NCBI GenBank assembly: GCA_014338405.1
Contig: JTDE01021170.1
Coordinates: 1 to 64,000, forward strand
Direction of reading: 5' to 3'
DNA length: 64,000 bases
Source of the DNA: Paragonimus skrjabini miyazakii
Taxonomy: Eukaryota; Platyhelminthes; Trematoda; Plagiorchiida; Troglotrematidae
A model generated the notes under the pieces. That model saw nothing but the letters and a program-made list of their open reading frames with translations, had not been told where the DNA came from and ran no database searches. The translations under genes were made by a program, and so were the position numbers. This document shows, piece by piece, positions 22,562 through 34,473 of this stretch (its first letter is position 1; the number at the start of each line of letters is the position of its first letter).

Positions 22562-24089
22562 CTAAAACAATGGATATTCCAATAAACGATGACAGACTTT
22601 CATTCGTTACAAGTGATCACTAAGTAGTCCCACTTAAATTTGAGTCAAAATCTGGTAAACACATTTAAAAAAAGTGAGCTACGGAACAGATTGCCTACTG
22701 TTCAAGAGTGTATCAAGCATAGGTAAACAACGACTAGAAGCTGTTTCAGAAGAAGGACAGAGCTAATGAGGATCTCCCACAATCAGCTGAAAAAAGTCTC
22801 AAGAAACAGGTCTTTCAGTTAAATAATTCTTACACCGCCTTTGAGTGCAGCAAGCTGAAACCAAATACACTATGGTCATCCTCATGGCTACGGAAAACGG
22901 TAAATCAGAGTTAGCATAAAGACATACATGTCACGAATAGCTATGTTTTATAATCGCGCGTGTTCCAGGAATGGATAATGATTAGATAGTGTCAACAAAG
23001 TGCAGCTACAACCCTCAATATAACAGGTAAGAACAAGTCTATACAAGTGTAGCTGCCTTGAAAACAACGTAAGTAATCGATTGTGTGTTCATAGTGAGTA
23101 TACAATCGTAGCAACTGAGACTGTGAGCAACATTATGATTCACAAAGAGAATCGCGTGACAGTAAACAACGCCTTGATTTGTCCTAATGCAGGGTTGAAA
23201 TTGAAAAATTTTAGCAAACAAGAGAAAAGCAAACAGTGATAGACAATAATGTCTAACAATCATACAACAACGGAAAAAAATGCAACCATAGGCTGAAGAT
23301 ATAAGAAGACAAAGGAGTGATGCACAATTAGTAAAAAAACCTACATGTCCGAACTGAACAGACATTTCGTCGCATCAGCTTAGATCGCATACCCAACTAT
23401 TTACACAGATAAAGGCCCAAACGCATTTGCGGACAGTTAATAAAATACATACACCGGTTAGCATACGCTATTGCTCCAAAGTTGAAAAACGTCAGTAAAC
23501 GGTTACCTCCAGCTGAGCACGAATTGCAGTTTCGAAATGAAAAATGGTCTCTATTACCTAGGACAATTTCGCGAATCGCTTATATGTTACTTACTAAGCA
23601 GTGCAGGTGTAATTATGGAACAACAAACCATCCTTCTTGGACAGCACACCTTTAGCTAAAACTTCAACGAATAAGTATCTCCATTTCCGTACAGTCGATT
23701 TGTCAACAACTCGGATTCGGACCGTGTGCGCCCCGATCTAGTGGATCACTGTATTACTGCATAAGTCATATCACTTTCTACCTGAACAGAATGCAGTGAA
23801 CAGCTGCCTATATGTAAGGTTCAACGTTCAGCAGTCATTATGATCGGTAGTGATAACGGAAGATGCGAACTTGTGTGTAAATAAGATCGTACCGATTGGT
23901 CAAGTAGAATGTTTGCGTAGAACTGAAAACGCCTACATCATTAGTGAATCAATTCTGAATAAGAACGAACTACTCAATATTGGATCCCTTCTCAGATCTA
24001 GCAATACACCAATGCAACATCGCCATCAACATTGATTTATTTTACCAATTATCTTACATTCTACGTTCACGGCACATGCCATCCTGTCT
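22562..24089. other. Intron sequence, nothing recognised
   Basis: This lies between exon B and the LINE end at 24090. The minus ORF at 23039-23365 is Cys/Leu/Phe-rich without a domain or good splice borders. Confidence 0.45.
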
Positions 24090-24620
24090 ATAATATTCAC
24101 CACAGACAGCAATATATCAGTCGTTTTCACTGGTGTTTAACTACCACACAACCACGAAAAAAAGCAAATATGGTATAGAAAGAGAAAAGGAAAGAGAAAG
24201 TGACGGGAAGAAACCTAACCACTAAAAAAGTCGTTTTTATTCAAAAACTCAACATCAAGATACCTACTCCTTGTAACCGAACAACCAAGCTGTAAGTGAA
24301 AGTAAGGTGTAATTAACAAGACAACTCCTTTACAGCTTTCATTGCCCCATGTCAGTACATGAACTCGCTTTACAGACAACTCGACCAAACAACGACAACA
24401 TTCATGTCACTGGACTGGAGTAGCCGTCATCTCACCTAACGTCTCCAACTACCGACTCCGTGATTTGCGAGGATCCCAGCCTGGGAGACGAACCCGGCCT
24501 ACAGTCGCCATCCATTTCGATGAGCGATTTCACTTCTCTACGCCAGGACATCATCTGCTCATCTCGGACCTTGTATCAGTCGCCCGAAGTGTTGGCAGAG
24601 TGTTCGGTGTGGCAGACGAC
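24090..24620 (-). mobile_element. RTE-like LINE 3' end (C-terminus plus 3' UTR), in an intron
   Basis: On the minus strand 24560-24430 reads QMMSWRREVKSLIE and, in a shifted frame, GRVRLPGWDPRKSRS followed by LETLGEM, the trematode RTE C-terminal tail. The 3' UTR continues to the minus-strand equivalent of GTGTGGTAGTTAAACACCAGTGAAAA (24148-24129) and a GCTGTCTGTGGTGAATAT end. It parallels 30600-30905 (+) and 63200-63470 (-). The RT domain is absent. It lies in the intron between exons A and B, on the host-gene strand. Confidence 0.7.
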
Positions 24621-25821
24621 TAGCTATTATCCTTAGAACACGATCTGATCATCTAAGTCTGTGAACAAAAGTACTCGTTTGACAGTAACCACGTGCCAGT
24701 TGATGATAGCCTCAATTGAAGCATGTAGAATGTAACGTTCCCGATTTAGAACGCACGATAGAGGCTCTCCGAGAGGGTCAAAATGTCGCGAAACCGATAA
24801 CTCTTCTGGTTTTAACTCGTTGTGGTTTAACCAATGAATTAGTTAATAATGAACATCAGCACAACGCACATCAGCTGGCTCATGATGTGAGTTGTAGCTA
24901 GTAAGCCGTTAAAGGCATTTCGTACAACTGTCCCACGGGTTAGAGGTGAAGAAACCATCAGTGAGTTGGTTCGTTCCTTCACGCTAGACAGAGAGGAGCC
25001 AGTAGAAAATTGATGTACTGTTGGGTTCAACAGTCGAGCCAGTATTGTGGTATCTTGACAGCCGCGCTGAACCAACGGAATACCTTCATACTATCCGTCT
25101 CAGATTCCGTGAACTATGTTCTTCTGGGTACAAGCCACAGTGAAAACCAAACCTAACTACGATCAGCAAGCGGGCGATGTGTAAATGTTACTCAACATGT
25201 GGTTTGATTAATGAGCCTGAAAGTAAAAAGAATATGCAGAACATATTCCATTTAAAACGCAACAATCCACCTTGGATTAAGGTGTAGAAACCAAGACAAT
25301 ACTAAGCGAATGCACCGATATGATTGTTATCTACTGTTGAGAAATAACAGATGTCACAGATAGATGAATTTCGTGATAGAATGTGCCAAAAGCACCGGTT
25401 CACCTGTAAAAATCAACGAGGCATGCAATAGGTGGTTATTGCTCCTGTGAAGAGTGCACAGATTAAAAAAAAACAATCGAGTTGCAACTGCAGTCACGGA
25501 TGCCGTGAGACCGAAAGGTCCTGGCCAGGGAGGCAATTGTGAAACATAATGGCTTACTAGTAAAACTGTATTAAGGTACTCTAGGATGTCGAACGGAGCA
25601 GTTACGCACCCCACTGCTACATTGGGCAAAGCGTTTCGTAAAACATAAAACCGGTTGAATCAACTTACAGATTAAAGTGTGCAAGCACGCATACAGTAAC
25701 TCAGATTGAAAATGATATTTCAAATGTCACCTAAAATTCTACGGGGTGAGAATCCGCAACCTAGAGCTCAAGAAAAAAAAAGCCTCCACTAGAAAAGTTG
25801 ACAAAACAGCCGGGAACTCAC
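24621..25821. other. Intron sequence, nothing clear
   Basis: The stretch near 24620-24660 may be a decayed upstream part of the LINE (a CHTEHSANTSGD reading similar to SNTEHSTKMLR at about 1790). No exon is recognised between this point and exon A. Confidence 0.4.
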
Positions 25822-26150
25822 GAATCCCTTAGTTGCTGTTTCATACGAGAAAACGGTGCCGTCTTCTCCCCGTTCGCGGTAGCAGCACAAACAGCTCCAG
25901 CTGGCGAACCATTGGAAATCCCGATAGCGTAGTTTCGAACGGAACAAAGCTGATAGGCCAGACGTTCGGCAGAACTCGAATCTGGCAAACTTAATGTCAG
26001 TTCAACATACTCGTCAGATTCCGCACGAGTTGTAGCTGATGATAGGTCATCCGGCTGAGAATGAAACCTTTTAGGTTTCTTAACGCTGCCACGGAAGCTA
26101 CCACCACGTTTCAGCTTTGTTCCCGCAACAAATGATGCAAGCAAAGAATT
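25822..26150 (-). CDS. Internal exon A of the SxIP-rich gene
   Basis: This is the most upstream exon recognised. The acceptor is TTTCCGTAG after a T-rich tract (AG at 26152-26151) and the donor GTGAGT starts at 25821. The 329 bases start in phase 0 and leave two bases, fitting exon B. The N-terminal third is basic (GTKLKRGGSFRGSVKKPKRF). It is followed by SDEYVELTLSLPDSSSAERL and AYQLCSVRNYAIGISNG, which could be a short structured piece, then MKQQLRDS running into the basic head of exon B. No family is recognised for this part. Upstream exons (start codon, any N-terminal domain) must be at higher coordinates or outside the window. Confidence 0.75.
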
Positions 26151-28453
26151 CTACGGAAACGAAAAAAAAACATAAATCTACGAATATGAAACAAGTACAG
26201 ATAAATACGAAGTAAACAGTGTCAGTTGTAAAATCAAACGTGACAATACCAAGTGGCTTTCGGCCAATTAGGTACTTCGTACTCGTCAGTTCACTGCTTT
26301 TAACGACAATTAGTCATAATAAACCTAAACAGAGGCTAGAAACCCTTAATGAAATTATACCAAGTGCTTAGATGTCATAACACACAGTTGACCAAAATTG
26401 TCAACATCACACGTATAGAGAAAAAGACAATGATCCATTCAACCGATTTCTGTTTTTCTATAAACCTGAAAGATTTTTTAAAAAGATAACGGTCGTAAAG
26501 CTGTAGTTTATTGCAACGTTAACGTTGGAACACGTGCTGTAACTGCACCTCCAATTCAACATTTGTTACAAAAATACGACTTATTTGTCTTGTATTGGAT
26601 GTCTAATCTGGCTACCTGACTACTTCACGAACCATCTGCAGTCTGAACAATGCAAACATCAAACATCTACGTTCATAGCCAAAAACGTCTGAATCGTACG
26701 AAGTAGTATTCTTTCTCCAGGTTGTTTTTCAGTTTACACATCTGTTACGCTTTCCAAGATTGACACGCAGTTCGTAGACTCAGCAAGCGACGGAGGAAAA
26801 TTAACTCAGCCAAAGTTGGATGACAGTTTCCGCAAATTTTTCCTCAGATTTTCATCTCGACATTCATTTCTTGATCCTATAAAATGTCGTTTTCATTTGC
26901 TAAAAGGCGATCGTCTCATTGCTTTTATTACCAGTTCTATTAGTCATCAAATATAGGGATAACGATACAAAGTATTTACGTATCTTCTTAACACATTCAT
27001 TCTGTATCGAACATAGACATTTAATGATCAATTAGTGACAGACTTATCAACTCCTCAGGAGCTGACAGTAAAGTTTGTATACGTTTCAATTCTTCAGCAC
27101 TGCAATACTGTTTCCTCGTTATTTTCAATGCCCTTCATAAGGAGTTAGCGATAACAGTGAAGGTCTATGACATTTTTATGCACATATTGATACTTGGCGT
27201 TTGTCCCTATGCTGACAAATTTAGTCGACATAGACGGGTTCATTTTTAGACCATACCTTGCTCGCTTTTTGAACGACCAAAATAAAACGTTCGCAGAAGT
27301 CGTTTCGCTTCGGTAATTCAGCAATTGTTGTGCTGGTTTCATCACGAATCAGAACATAGATATTTTGCATAACAAATGACTAATGTGATGAAGTCGTGTT
27401 CAAGACTACGCTGAAGAAGGCAGATATTTAATCTAACCTGAACAACGAAATCTCATAATTTATAATTGACGAGATGAATTGATAAAATGTAAACCTCTAA
27501 AGTGGCATAAGCAGAACCTATACAAATTTTGTTATTAAAGAGAAACTATAAGAGAAGAGCAAGTCGGACGTTAAATTGAAGGTGCACAGGCTGGCGATGA
27601 GAGAATAACATACCAGTAAATAGTCTTGATGTTGTTAGAGTGGGTACGTAGATATGTATAGTGCAGGAGCTTCGGTTGATTAGGAAAAATAAAGCGATTT
27701 CATAATCACATCAGATAAGGAATTTTTCGCAAACCACTGTATATTTAATCACATGCAAGTAACGGACAAAAACTACTTTCAAGATTGATACAAATAAAAT
27801 AATCATATTATAACGTGTGCATAACAAAGCGTTGCTAATGTGCGAAGATGCTTGATTATTGGAGATGATAATACTAATAACAATAATAATAATATATTTT
27901 GATAAGAAAAATGCGGCAATCAGACTCAAAGTTAGACATGCGCACCCCGTGTAGTCATGTTAAACCAAATTAACTATGTAATAATTCCATTTATCTGTGT
28001 GGATGCACATTGTCCCTAGTAAGGATTGAAGTAAACAACGTCTGTTCGTTGAAAATTTCAAATCGAAACAATGAAGCCGACCAGGAATGAGTTTAACCGT
28101 GCGGTCACAGGCGACATTCAGAAAGCCGTTTGCCACATGAATGGGGGCATCAGTAAATCGATGGTTTGAAATCCAGGTTTGGGCCAAGAGTGGACAATGT
28201 AGTCTACATTGTACGAGTCAGAACAACGACAACTACAGATTCAACCATCAGTATGAAGTTGCCTTGAAAAGTATTGCCCTCATTCTTGTATATTAACACT
28301 GAGTTGTTCCAGCAATGATGAAACTTACTGCGCCTATTTTAATGCTGCTGATGAACAACATGCCAAACACGACAAAACGGTACCAAACCGGATGAGTTAC
28401 AGGGACGAACGCAAAGAAGTGACTGATAGATACCTGGTATTCAGCGAAAATTG
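26151..28453. other. No recognisable gene; intron or upstream sequence of the SxIP gene
   Basis: AT-rich, with an AATA/ATAATA-rich stretch at about 27866-27898. Minus ORFs at 27145-27345 and 27711-28187 have no motif. No exon with good borders was found. Confidence 0.45.
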
Positions 28454-28553
28454 NNNNNNNNNNNNNNNNNNNNNNNNNNNNNNNNNNNNNNNNNNNNNNN
28501 NNNNNNNNNNNNNNNNNNNNNNNNNNNNNNNNNNNNNNNNNNNNNNNNNNNNN
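28454..28553. other. Assembly gap, 100 N
   Basis: An exactly 100-base N run. The two flanks seem to be nearly adjacent parts of one dispersed repeat, judged against the copy at 49440-49640. Confidence 0.95.
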
Positions 28554-28780
28554 TGCTGTATGCCCATAGGATCGTACCTCACTACCTAAGCACTCCTAGG
28601 CGATCAGTAGTGCGATATACAACCCTGTGGGTGCACTTGCTTTTCGTCTGACTGCTCCCCCTTGGCCTGTCTGACAAGGTTGCACCTGGAAGGACCGGAG
28701 TCCTAGTCAGCATAGCCCGCCGGATCAAAACAGTACACAAGTCCGACCACCTCGCCAAGGTAGCAGTATAGGTCGGGAAA
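28554..28780 (+). repeat. Dispersed repeat family X, copy 1
   Basis: TGCTGTATGCCCATAGGATC at 28554 and about 135 further bases (CTCACTACC, AAGCACTCCTA, GATCAGTAGTGCGA, then GTCTGACTGCTC..TTGGCC) match the reverse complement of 49460-49590 by eye at roughly three quarters identity. The part beyond 28690 (AGCATAGCCCGCCGGATCAA and onwards) has no partner at the second site. It is probably a 3' fragment of a retroelement, family not recognised. Confidence 0.55.
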
Positions 28781-30599
28781 GTAAATGGAATACCAGATAC
28801 CCACTTGTGACTGCAGTGACACGACTGAGAAATGAACTACAGACCATTCCGCTGGAAACTGGAAAGGAAGTCATTTATAACAAATTTTTGGAACACGCTA
28901 AAAGAGAAACCAAATGAACGACATGATTTTCTATCTCACGCTGCATTTTTTCAGGTTGGCTACCACATAAGACAGAGGTCGTAGTGTAGTTCTGTTAATT
29001 ATAAGCTGCCGGATCCGGAGCAATATCGACTGGTATCAACTAATACCTGGACAATCTGACAATATCTTAACAATGTGATGTCGTGCCGATGTACAATGAC
29101 AAATAATGAATCTGGTAGTGCAGATTACTTTGCTGTTTCACATGTCGAACGACACGTAGTCATCATAATTGTTTACCGTGACATACGATCCTTCATTACC
29201 GCATACTGTGCAATCGATCTAAGCTATAAGCCCAGATCACTTGACAGTACACTTCATTTTATAGGATCCACGGTAATGTAATGTCAATAACAGCCCTCAT
29301 GAGAAAAGGTACTACTCATGAGCTCACGTCGCTTCTAATGGTTCTTAAAAAAATAACGTTATATTACTCAACGTGTCACACTAACATACTGTTCTTGAAC
29401 AAAATCTCCTACCCTACTGAAGAGGTGTTTCTTGCAGATGAAAGGGCTGCAACAGTAGTGGATTTCGCTCTTCAGAGAGCTCACCAACGGTGTACAACAT
29501 TGCCTCGACCGGCAGTTGAACACCGGTCCGTGTGCATATCAGATGAGCATAATAATTTCTGCCCCACTGAGCATACATTGGACCTGACCGAATTATTACA
29601 GCGAAACGCTCAGTACTCATCAGTCGCGAGAAACTTTCACGTTGCCTAGTCGTTTCTAGATGAATTAGGGACAATCCTGCTATATACGACGAGCAAAGCC
29701 ACCGACTACGCAATGGTAGCCCAGAAAACTGATGCCAGTTGAGTTTAACACGAAAGAAAGGTTGTGGAGTTCAGCACGAAATTTTCATCGATTAGCAATC
29801 TGATCGACGTCCATCCAAATTTATTCGGAATGTACTAGATTTATGATTGTGCACAGAGGGAACAACCAATTCAAGTCGCAAATGTTAAGAGGTGTGTCCA
29901 TCAGTTGATGACTGACATGTTCATCCATTCCCACCACAAGTAATTCTCTTAGAACAAACGAATAGGTGCTTTAATTCAAAACACATGGAACGTAGATTCG
30001 AATCTTCAACCTGCTATAACTCTGCCTGATAAGGTCAAGCAAAAATGAAAACATCAAGATGAAAATTTAACCATAACCATCTGACATTGATGAATGAGAA
30101 AATGAATCGCCGATTAAACGCACACATACCGAGAATTATTCGGTAATACAATCGAAGTCCAATAATAAGGTTCTGATTGCTGGACAACCAATATATCAAA
30201 ATCAAAAATAGAAACGTGTATATGGTGATAATGTGCTTTGCGTACATATGTGGGCTTTTTGGTCTCTTCAGACATGCGAAGGTTGACGATTAACAGATCA
30301 GTTGTGTGGCAGTCTATCGGATCGATCTGACAGATGCCAAATGCACATGTACTGACAACGTCGAAACAAGAGAAAAATGAAAAACTAGATGGTCTACTCT
30401 GGAGGAGTAAAACACACTCGGTCCACGTAAATTACACAGCAAACAGAGCTTGAAAACAATTTCTGTAATAAAACTAAAGGATCTGGAAATCAAAAACGAA
30501 CTGGACGTCAAAGTCCTATTTTGTTCTAAATAGTTCAAAAAACGGCTAAACCAGCATCAATAGGTGAGATGGTGATCAACCGAGCTAAGTGGCGTGAAT
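28781..30599. other. No recognisable gene
   Basis: The longest reading is a 122-codon plus ORF at 29281-29649, overlapped by a minus ORF at 29414-29713. Neither shows a known motif, and an acceptor-like TTTCTTGCAG at 29428-29437 leads into a frame with an early stop. A GATTCGAATC palindrome near 29996 resembles a Pol III B box but has no A box partner. Confidence 0.4.
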
Positions 30600-30905
30600 G
30601 TTGTCGTTGCTTGGCCGAATTACCTGTGGAGTGAGTGCACTTAATGACGCCATAAGGAAGCTGTCTTGCTGATGATGCCTTACTTTCAATTATAACTCGG
30701 TTTTTCTGTTTGCAAGGTGTAGGCGCCTTGATGTTGTATGTTTGAATATAGACGTAACTATTTTCAATAGTTAGGTCCTCTTCCCGTCCACTTCCTTTTT
30801 TCTTTTCTCTTTCTATATAGGGTTTTTTTCCTTCGTAGTTGTGTGACGGTTAAGCATCAATGTAAACCACTGATGTATTGCTGCCTATGATGATGATGAA
30901 TCGGT
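30600..30905 (+). mobile_element. RTE-like LINE 3' UTR with GAT-type end
   Basis: The sequence from the CATAAGGAAGCTGTCTTGCTGATG block (30650) through GCAAGGTGTAGGCGCCTTGATG, the pyrimidine-rich CTTTTTTCTTTTCTCTTTCT and GTTGTGTGACGGTTAAGCATCA, to GCTGCCTATGATGATGATGA repeats in order, in reverse, at 63200-63470 and 24090-24300. The first block also recurs at 2038-2060. Only the non-coding end is present, so this is a heavily 5'-truncated copy. Confidence 0.65.
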
Positions 30906-32018
30906 TGTTGGCAAGTGACTGACAAGAATGAGACAAAGAATGATGAGGGCAGGTTGGACAGTACATGTAACCAACACTAGACAGTGATTTCGGTGCACAG
31001 AGAACATTATGCGTTGTTTCTTCGGACTATTTAGGCAGTTAGCCAACAATCCGACATAACTTGAATGATCTTCAAACAAGCAGCGAATAATGTATGCGCA
31101 GACTTAAAGCAAGTCAAACCAAGCGAGACCACACCAGAGATGTCCTAAATTTAGCCACGTAAAAGCACTGTAATTTAAATGGAACAGTTTGACTGAGACA
31201 TAGTTAGTTCAGTGATGAACTGATAATGTCAGCTGTCGTAAAGATTGATGCACACATGTCTGCGGATTCATTAATCATCAATCGAAGCAAGTGGTGAAAT
31301 GTAGGCCAAAATAAAAAATGTCATTTCAACAAACATCAGTTATGGAAAAACTGGATTGATAAAGGTCACAAATAGGCAAATGCATCGCAGCAAAAACGTC
31401 ATGTTGTTGCTTGTTTGAATAACTTATTCTTATGAACTACTGGATAGTTGGGCCCAAGCTAACTTATATTCCTTCCCTTTTACACTACTAGCTTACAGCC
31501 TTCTGTGAAGTTTGCTACCCCTGGATGATCCCACCGTGTGCACACCAGAAGACTGGCGGCCTTATGTTAGCGGGTAAAGTCAGTTTGTGGTTAAGGAATA
31601 CATGTTAACCTACTTGACTCACTGATAGTTAAACCTTAAAAACTTGAGTAAAACACACCGTTATAATCGAGCATGACAAAGCAAGCACTTATCCACAACT
31701 CGGAAGTTACCCCAGTTTACAAATCAGATAACCTCTGCCTGAAATCTCAACGTTCCTTGCAACCGCTCATAATATATAGTGACGACCAGTTCACGTAGGC
31801 CCCAGAACATTGGAGACAGTGCATCTCCAAGCGTTTAAGCATTAGTTGGCTACGTGGTTTCATAATGTACGGTTATCAGCTATTGATAATTTCGGGTCAT
31901 GCAAGTTCCTACTATCTTTTTTGTCGGACTATCTAGATGTACTTTTAAGATTAGAAACCGCTAACGTCGGCTGTCTCCAGTAAACGCGCAGTTACCACGA
32001 CACAATAAAACAATATAA
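30906..32018. other. No recognisable gene
   Basis: Stops in all frames; no retroelement motif and no obvious repeat. Confidence 0.45.
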
Positions 32019-32280
32019 CATGAACTCAGGGTATCATTACACGTTCTTCATTGTTTACGACCTCCGGCCTAGGATTTCTAAGCGTAACAAGCTGTAATAT
32101 AACCTGTGCTATGCAACGATACTCAGTCTTGACCTGAAAGTCACATCGATTTGTCCAATCTACTGTACATTCCTCAAGGTGGATTCGTTTGAACCCAGTG
32201 GAAGTTATCGTAGGAAGTGTTGGACCGAGGTTATGCATTTGATACTACTTACTTGCATTAAAAATTGGTTTGAGTTTCAG
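32019..32280 (-). repeat. Left arm of a 262-bp inverted repeat
   Basis: Its reverse complement matches 33324-33585 over the whole length with about 16 mismatches counted by hand (near 94%). The arms lie 1,043 bases apart on either side of a Penelope-like GIY-YIG fragment. The left arm ends where the Penelope-related reading begins. Both arms keep a 70-codon ORF, but nine residues differ between the two, so the ORF is probably not under selection. Confidence 0.85.
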
Positions 32281-32284
32281 TAGT

Positions 32285-32720
32285 GTATTGTCATACATCG
32301 AATCCACACCACAAATGATCCAAAGATTTCTGAAACCACATGGTATCATGCTAGCGCACAAGCCAACAACATCATGAAAATTACTATCAAAACCGAGGAA
32401 ACAACTCAAACTCACTGATAGAAGAAACGTTATAGACAAAGTTCAATGCAATAACTGCGGACAACATTATATCGGTCAAACCGTAGGGAGATTTCAACAT
32501 GAATTGATTATCAAGAGGCTCAATCAATTCTCTTTGAACTCCGTCCACTAGGATCAAACTGGACACACCTTCAACATGAGCACCGCAGAAGTTCTTAGTC
32601 AGACACACACCAGACGCGGAGGAGATTTTCTCGAGGTTTAGTACTCATCAGCTTGGTCAACGAACAACCACATGGAAGTGGACAATACGAACCAAAAACT
32701 TAAGGAGATGTAAACGACGT
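32285..32720 (+). mobile_element. Penelope-like element GIY-YIG endonuclease fragment
   Basis: The plus strand reads IQRFLKPHGIMLAHKPTTS (the linker that carries the KP box), a stop, then NVIDKVQCNNCGQHYIGQTV with the CxxC and YIG of Penelope endonucleases. It continues with FSLNSVH, a stop, DQTGHTFNMSTAEVLSQTHT and RRGGDFLEV, stop, YSS. This order matches the Penelope C-terminal endonuclease (YIGQT, SVH.D..GH.F....EVL....R..REFLEAWYS), including the conserved Glu of the FLE block. Two stops and the lack of an RT make it a dead 3' fragment. The minus ORFs at 32245-32608 are shadows. Confidence 0.8.
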
Positions 32721-33323
32721 CAAGCCGAACGGAGCAGTTTGAACAGATCGTACCGGTGATCAAAATTGGACAACAGGCATTCAGTTGGATCAAGTTTCAA
32801 AAATAATGACCCACCCATTCGAAGGATAAGGACCAACCAATCAGATTCAGAGTCAAAGTTCGACAACAGCATAGAGCAGCCAATCATACTCTTAAATCAA
32901 AGGCCCAGGATGTGTAGGAGATAAGCAGTCGATTCTAAGATCAAAGTTCAGATGCGACAAAAAACAGCTAATTGTAATTCGGGTGAAGATGTCGAAACGG
33001 CAGAAAATGATCAATCAGAATGGCGGTCGGATCAACTCACTCCAGTATACAAGTGCATGTATCCATCAAAATTCCCCAAACCCTATGCTCAGACCTATAC
33101 AGTGAAACACTTGCGCACTAATGGTGTCATGTCGTCTGATCGATAAACATTTGCTACCTAAATACCAAAGTCGATGAACATCCAAACACCTAATGATTAA
33201 TGTGCGTTCACATAGGGTTGCGAAACCAGAGCTGTTTGAACAAACGTACAGCTGTTCACTTTCTTCTAATATAGAAAGGCTCGCGTGCTGACTGTCAATG
33301 AACGAATATTCAGCAATAGCAAC
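32721..33323. other. Spacer between the Penelope fragment and the right repeat arm
   Basis: Probably the 3' non-coding part of the same element. A PVYKCMYPSKFPKPYAQTY reading at about 33030-33090 (+) is open for 64 codons but matches no domain I know. A minus ORF (33066-33425) overlaps it. Confidence 0.4.
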
Positions 33324-33585
33324 CTGAGAGTCAAACCAAATTGTAATGCGAGTAATTAGTATCAAATGCAGAACCTCGGTCCAACACTTCGTACGATAAC
33401 TTCCACTGGGTTCAAACGAACCCACCTTGAGGAATGTACAGTAGCTTGGACAAATCGATGTGGCTTTCAGGTCAAGATTGAGTATCGTTGCATAGCACAG
33501 GTCACATTACAGCTTGTTACGCTTAGAAATCCTAGGCCGGAGGTCGTAAGCAATGAAGAACGTGTAATGATATCCTGAGTTCATG
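33324..33585 (+). repeat. Right arm of the 262-bp inverted repeat
   Basis: Partner of 32019-32280 in opposite orientation. Similarity stops at both ends within a few bases: the outer end is the ACATGAACTCAGG side and the inner end the GGTTTGA..CTCAG side. Penelope-like elements are known to carry LTR-like terminal repeats in direct or inverted arrangement, so these arms may be such terminal repeats. No hammerhead core was seen in them. Confidence 0.85.
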
Positions 33586-34369
33586 TATCCACAATCGCAT
33601 ATTATACAGTTTAATCTGGAAGAGTATTTTGAATACAAGTTAGACACACAGTGATACTCACCGAAGCCAATTTTGTATAGACTGGAATCCGAACTGTGGA
33701 TTTCTGCGTACGAGCCTCACCCAATTCAGACCTAGAAAAAGATAGACCGAACATGCTATTTATACATCAGCGAAATGTCCCAACGCGATCACGTTGTATG
33801 TAACAGAATAATCTGCACTTAATCGCAGGGTTGCTCCTGTTGGATATGGGCCGATTAGAAATGTACATTTTTACATGAAAGGTTTGAGTAAACGTGAACA
33901 ATATAACACTTACGTACAACCAAAGAAGAAATCATGTGAATGCATCGATAATGGCGTCCAGTCAATGAAAAGGTTGCGGATTCCAAAACCACCTACCGCG
34001 ACTGGGAGTAGGTAGCCTAGTAATACGAAGTATACCGATGACTTAAAACAGCTGGGAACTAAGACTGGAAGCAAGAGTTTGATTTATAGATTTTCACTGG
34101 GGTGTAACGTGATGGTAGAGGATGTGGTAATCCTCTAACCTAACCGATCGCTGTTAACTCCTAACCAGCGAGATGTACTGCAGTGAAAAAATGGTAACAG
34201 TAAACACATAAAAACATTATCCTGGCGGTGCGATTAACACAGGAATGGGAACAAACCGCCTGTATTCTGGAATCAGCTATAAGGAGATCACAACAGCTAC
34301 GAACAAAGCAACGAATGTATGTAAATTGCTATAAAGTGCACGCAATCAATGCTGTTTTCCGGGGCATAC
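33586..34369. other. No recognisable gene
   Basis: No open frame, motif or repeat was recognised in this stretch. Confidence 0.4.
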
Positions 34370-34473
34370 CCCGTTTAGTTTCGTGGAAACATTTTCCATG
34401 AAGCAACCGCTAAGTATATCCAGTTCCAAATAATCATATCCGACCGGTTTTGATAACAGTTTACGTGTTCTGC
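34370..34473 (-). CDS. Weak candidate internal exon, unknown gene
   Basis: A good acceptor (CGATCTTGCAG, AG at 34475-34474) opens a 104-base segment reading GRTRKLLSKPVGYDYLELDI and then LSGCFMENVSTKLNG. A GTATGC donor follows at 34369. It would end in phase 0, which matches the phase-0 start of exon A at 26150, so it could belong to the SxIP gene. There is no homology support and the donor is only average. Confidence 0.22.

Noticed and set aside
29281..29713. 122-codon plus ORF and overlapping 99-codon minus ORF
   Set aside because: No motif, no good splice borders, and open on both strands at once. The acceptor-like TTTCTTGCAG leads into an early stop.
32026..33578. Two similar 70-codon ORFs (32026-32238 minus, 33366-33578 plus) as a duplicated small gene
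   Set aside because: They are the two arms of the inverted repeat. Most nucleotide differences between them change the amino acid, which is the pattern of neutral drift in an accidentally open frame.
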